A stretch of 45,927 nucleotides of DNA. Source: Candidatus Gygaella obscura. GTDB lineage: Bacteria > Omnitrophota > Gorgyraeia > Gygaellales > Gygaellaceae. Position 1 is the first letter of the stretch. More notes on this DNA, generated by a model, which was not told the origin of the DNA, made no database searches, and worked only from the letters and a program-made list of their open reading frames with translations. The letters are not shown here. The stretch covers positions 1-45,927 of the forward strand of contig JAVCCR010000015.1 in NCBI GenBank assembly GCA_030765485.1, given 5' to 3'.

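Noticed and set aside
1-45927. Alternative genetic code explaining the lack of stops
   Set aside because: TAA, TAG and TGA are all absent from the giant frame, so no stop codon needs to be reassigned. The other frames have normal stops.
1-45927. Chimeric assembly joining unrelated genes
   Set aside because: Frame is kept across about 40 junctions, composition is similar throughout, and the same linker tag recurs. Random misjoining would break the frame. It cannot be fully excluded without reads.
1-45927. tRNA, rRNA, riboswitch or terminator
   Set aside because: I saw no tRNA-like cloverleaf, rRNA core sequence or GC stem with a T-run. The only clear hairpin-forming sequences are the two 69-nt coding elements.

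Overview
The window is dominated by one object: a single reading frame on the minus strand that is open from end to end. In the frame whose plus-strand triplets begin at positions equal to 2 modulo 3, I read about 15,308 consecutive codons without TAA, TAG or TGA. Neither the start (beyond 45927) nor the stop (before 1) is present, so at least about 1.7 MDa of one predicted polypeptide is visible. DNA is AT-rich. Such giant, many-domain ORFs are known mainly from Omnitrophota (Candidatus Omnitrophica, e.g. the Velamenicoccus type), so that phylum is my best guess; this is inference, since no marker gene is present.

Layout in protein order (high to low coordinates). 45.9-44.3 kb: about 157-residue TPR-like repeats alternating with EF-hand/dockerin-like calcium loops. 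43.6-42.0 kb: a clan-A (GH2/GH5-like) glycosidase barrel, a Pro/Thr linker, a LysM domain and a coiled coil. 42.0-35.1 kb: about 2,270 residues of beta-rich sequence I cannot assign. 35.1-31.4 kb: a polytopic membrane block carrying a GT2-like glycosyltransferase. 31.4-31.2 kb: a Pro/Lys/Ser linker. 31.2-28.0 kb: an array of guanylate-kinase-like P-loop domains. From about 29.7 kb to position 1 follows a chain of roughly thirty compact modules: HAD phosphatases, Nudix hydrolases, a glucan-phosphorylase-like domain, a Tat/lipobox signal with an alpha/alpha-toroid domain, cupin phosphoglucose isomerase, a membrane HELKH metalloprotease candidate, HD phosphohydrolase, TreT-like GT4, two response-regulator receivers, nucleoside diphosphate kinase, HPr, two near-identical GNAT-like cassettes, five methyltransferase-like Rossmann domains and several unknown helical domains.

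The most striking unexplained signal is a short linker motif, [S/K/R/H/N/Q]-Asp-Asn-Gly-[Gly/Asn/Asp/Ser], found at least 34 times exactly (plus four near variants) at module boundaries between 0.2 and 29.7 kb and not at all in the upstream 16 kb. It looks like a module-joining or processing tag. Other oddities are two 69-nt palindromic elements inserted in frame on either side of the TreT-like module, an 84-codon gene-like ORF with a strong Shine-Dalgarno sequence nested out of frame between two DNG motifs, an internal Tat lipoprotein signal, and lost catalytic residues in several enzyme modules. Together these suggest a protein built by capturing standalone genes, purging their stops and joining them with DNG linkers; whether it is cut afterwards into separate enzymes is open. 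No RNA genes, CRISPR arrays, insertion sequences, terminators or intergenic regions were seen; essentially every base is coding.
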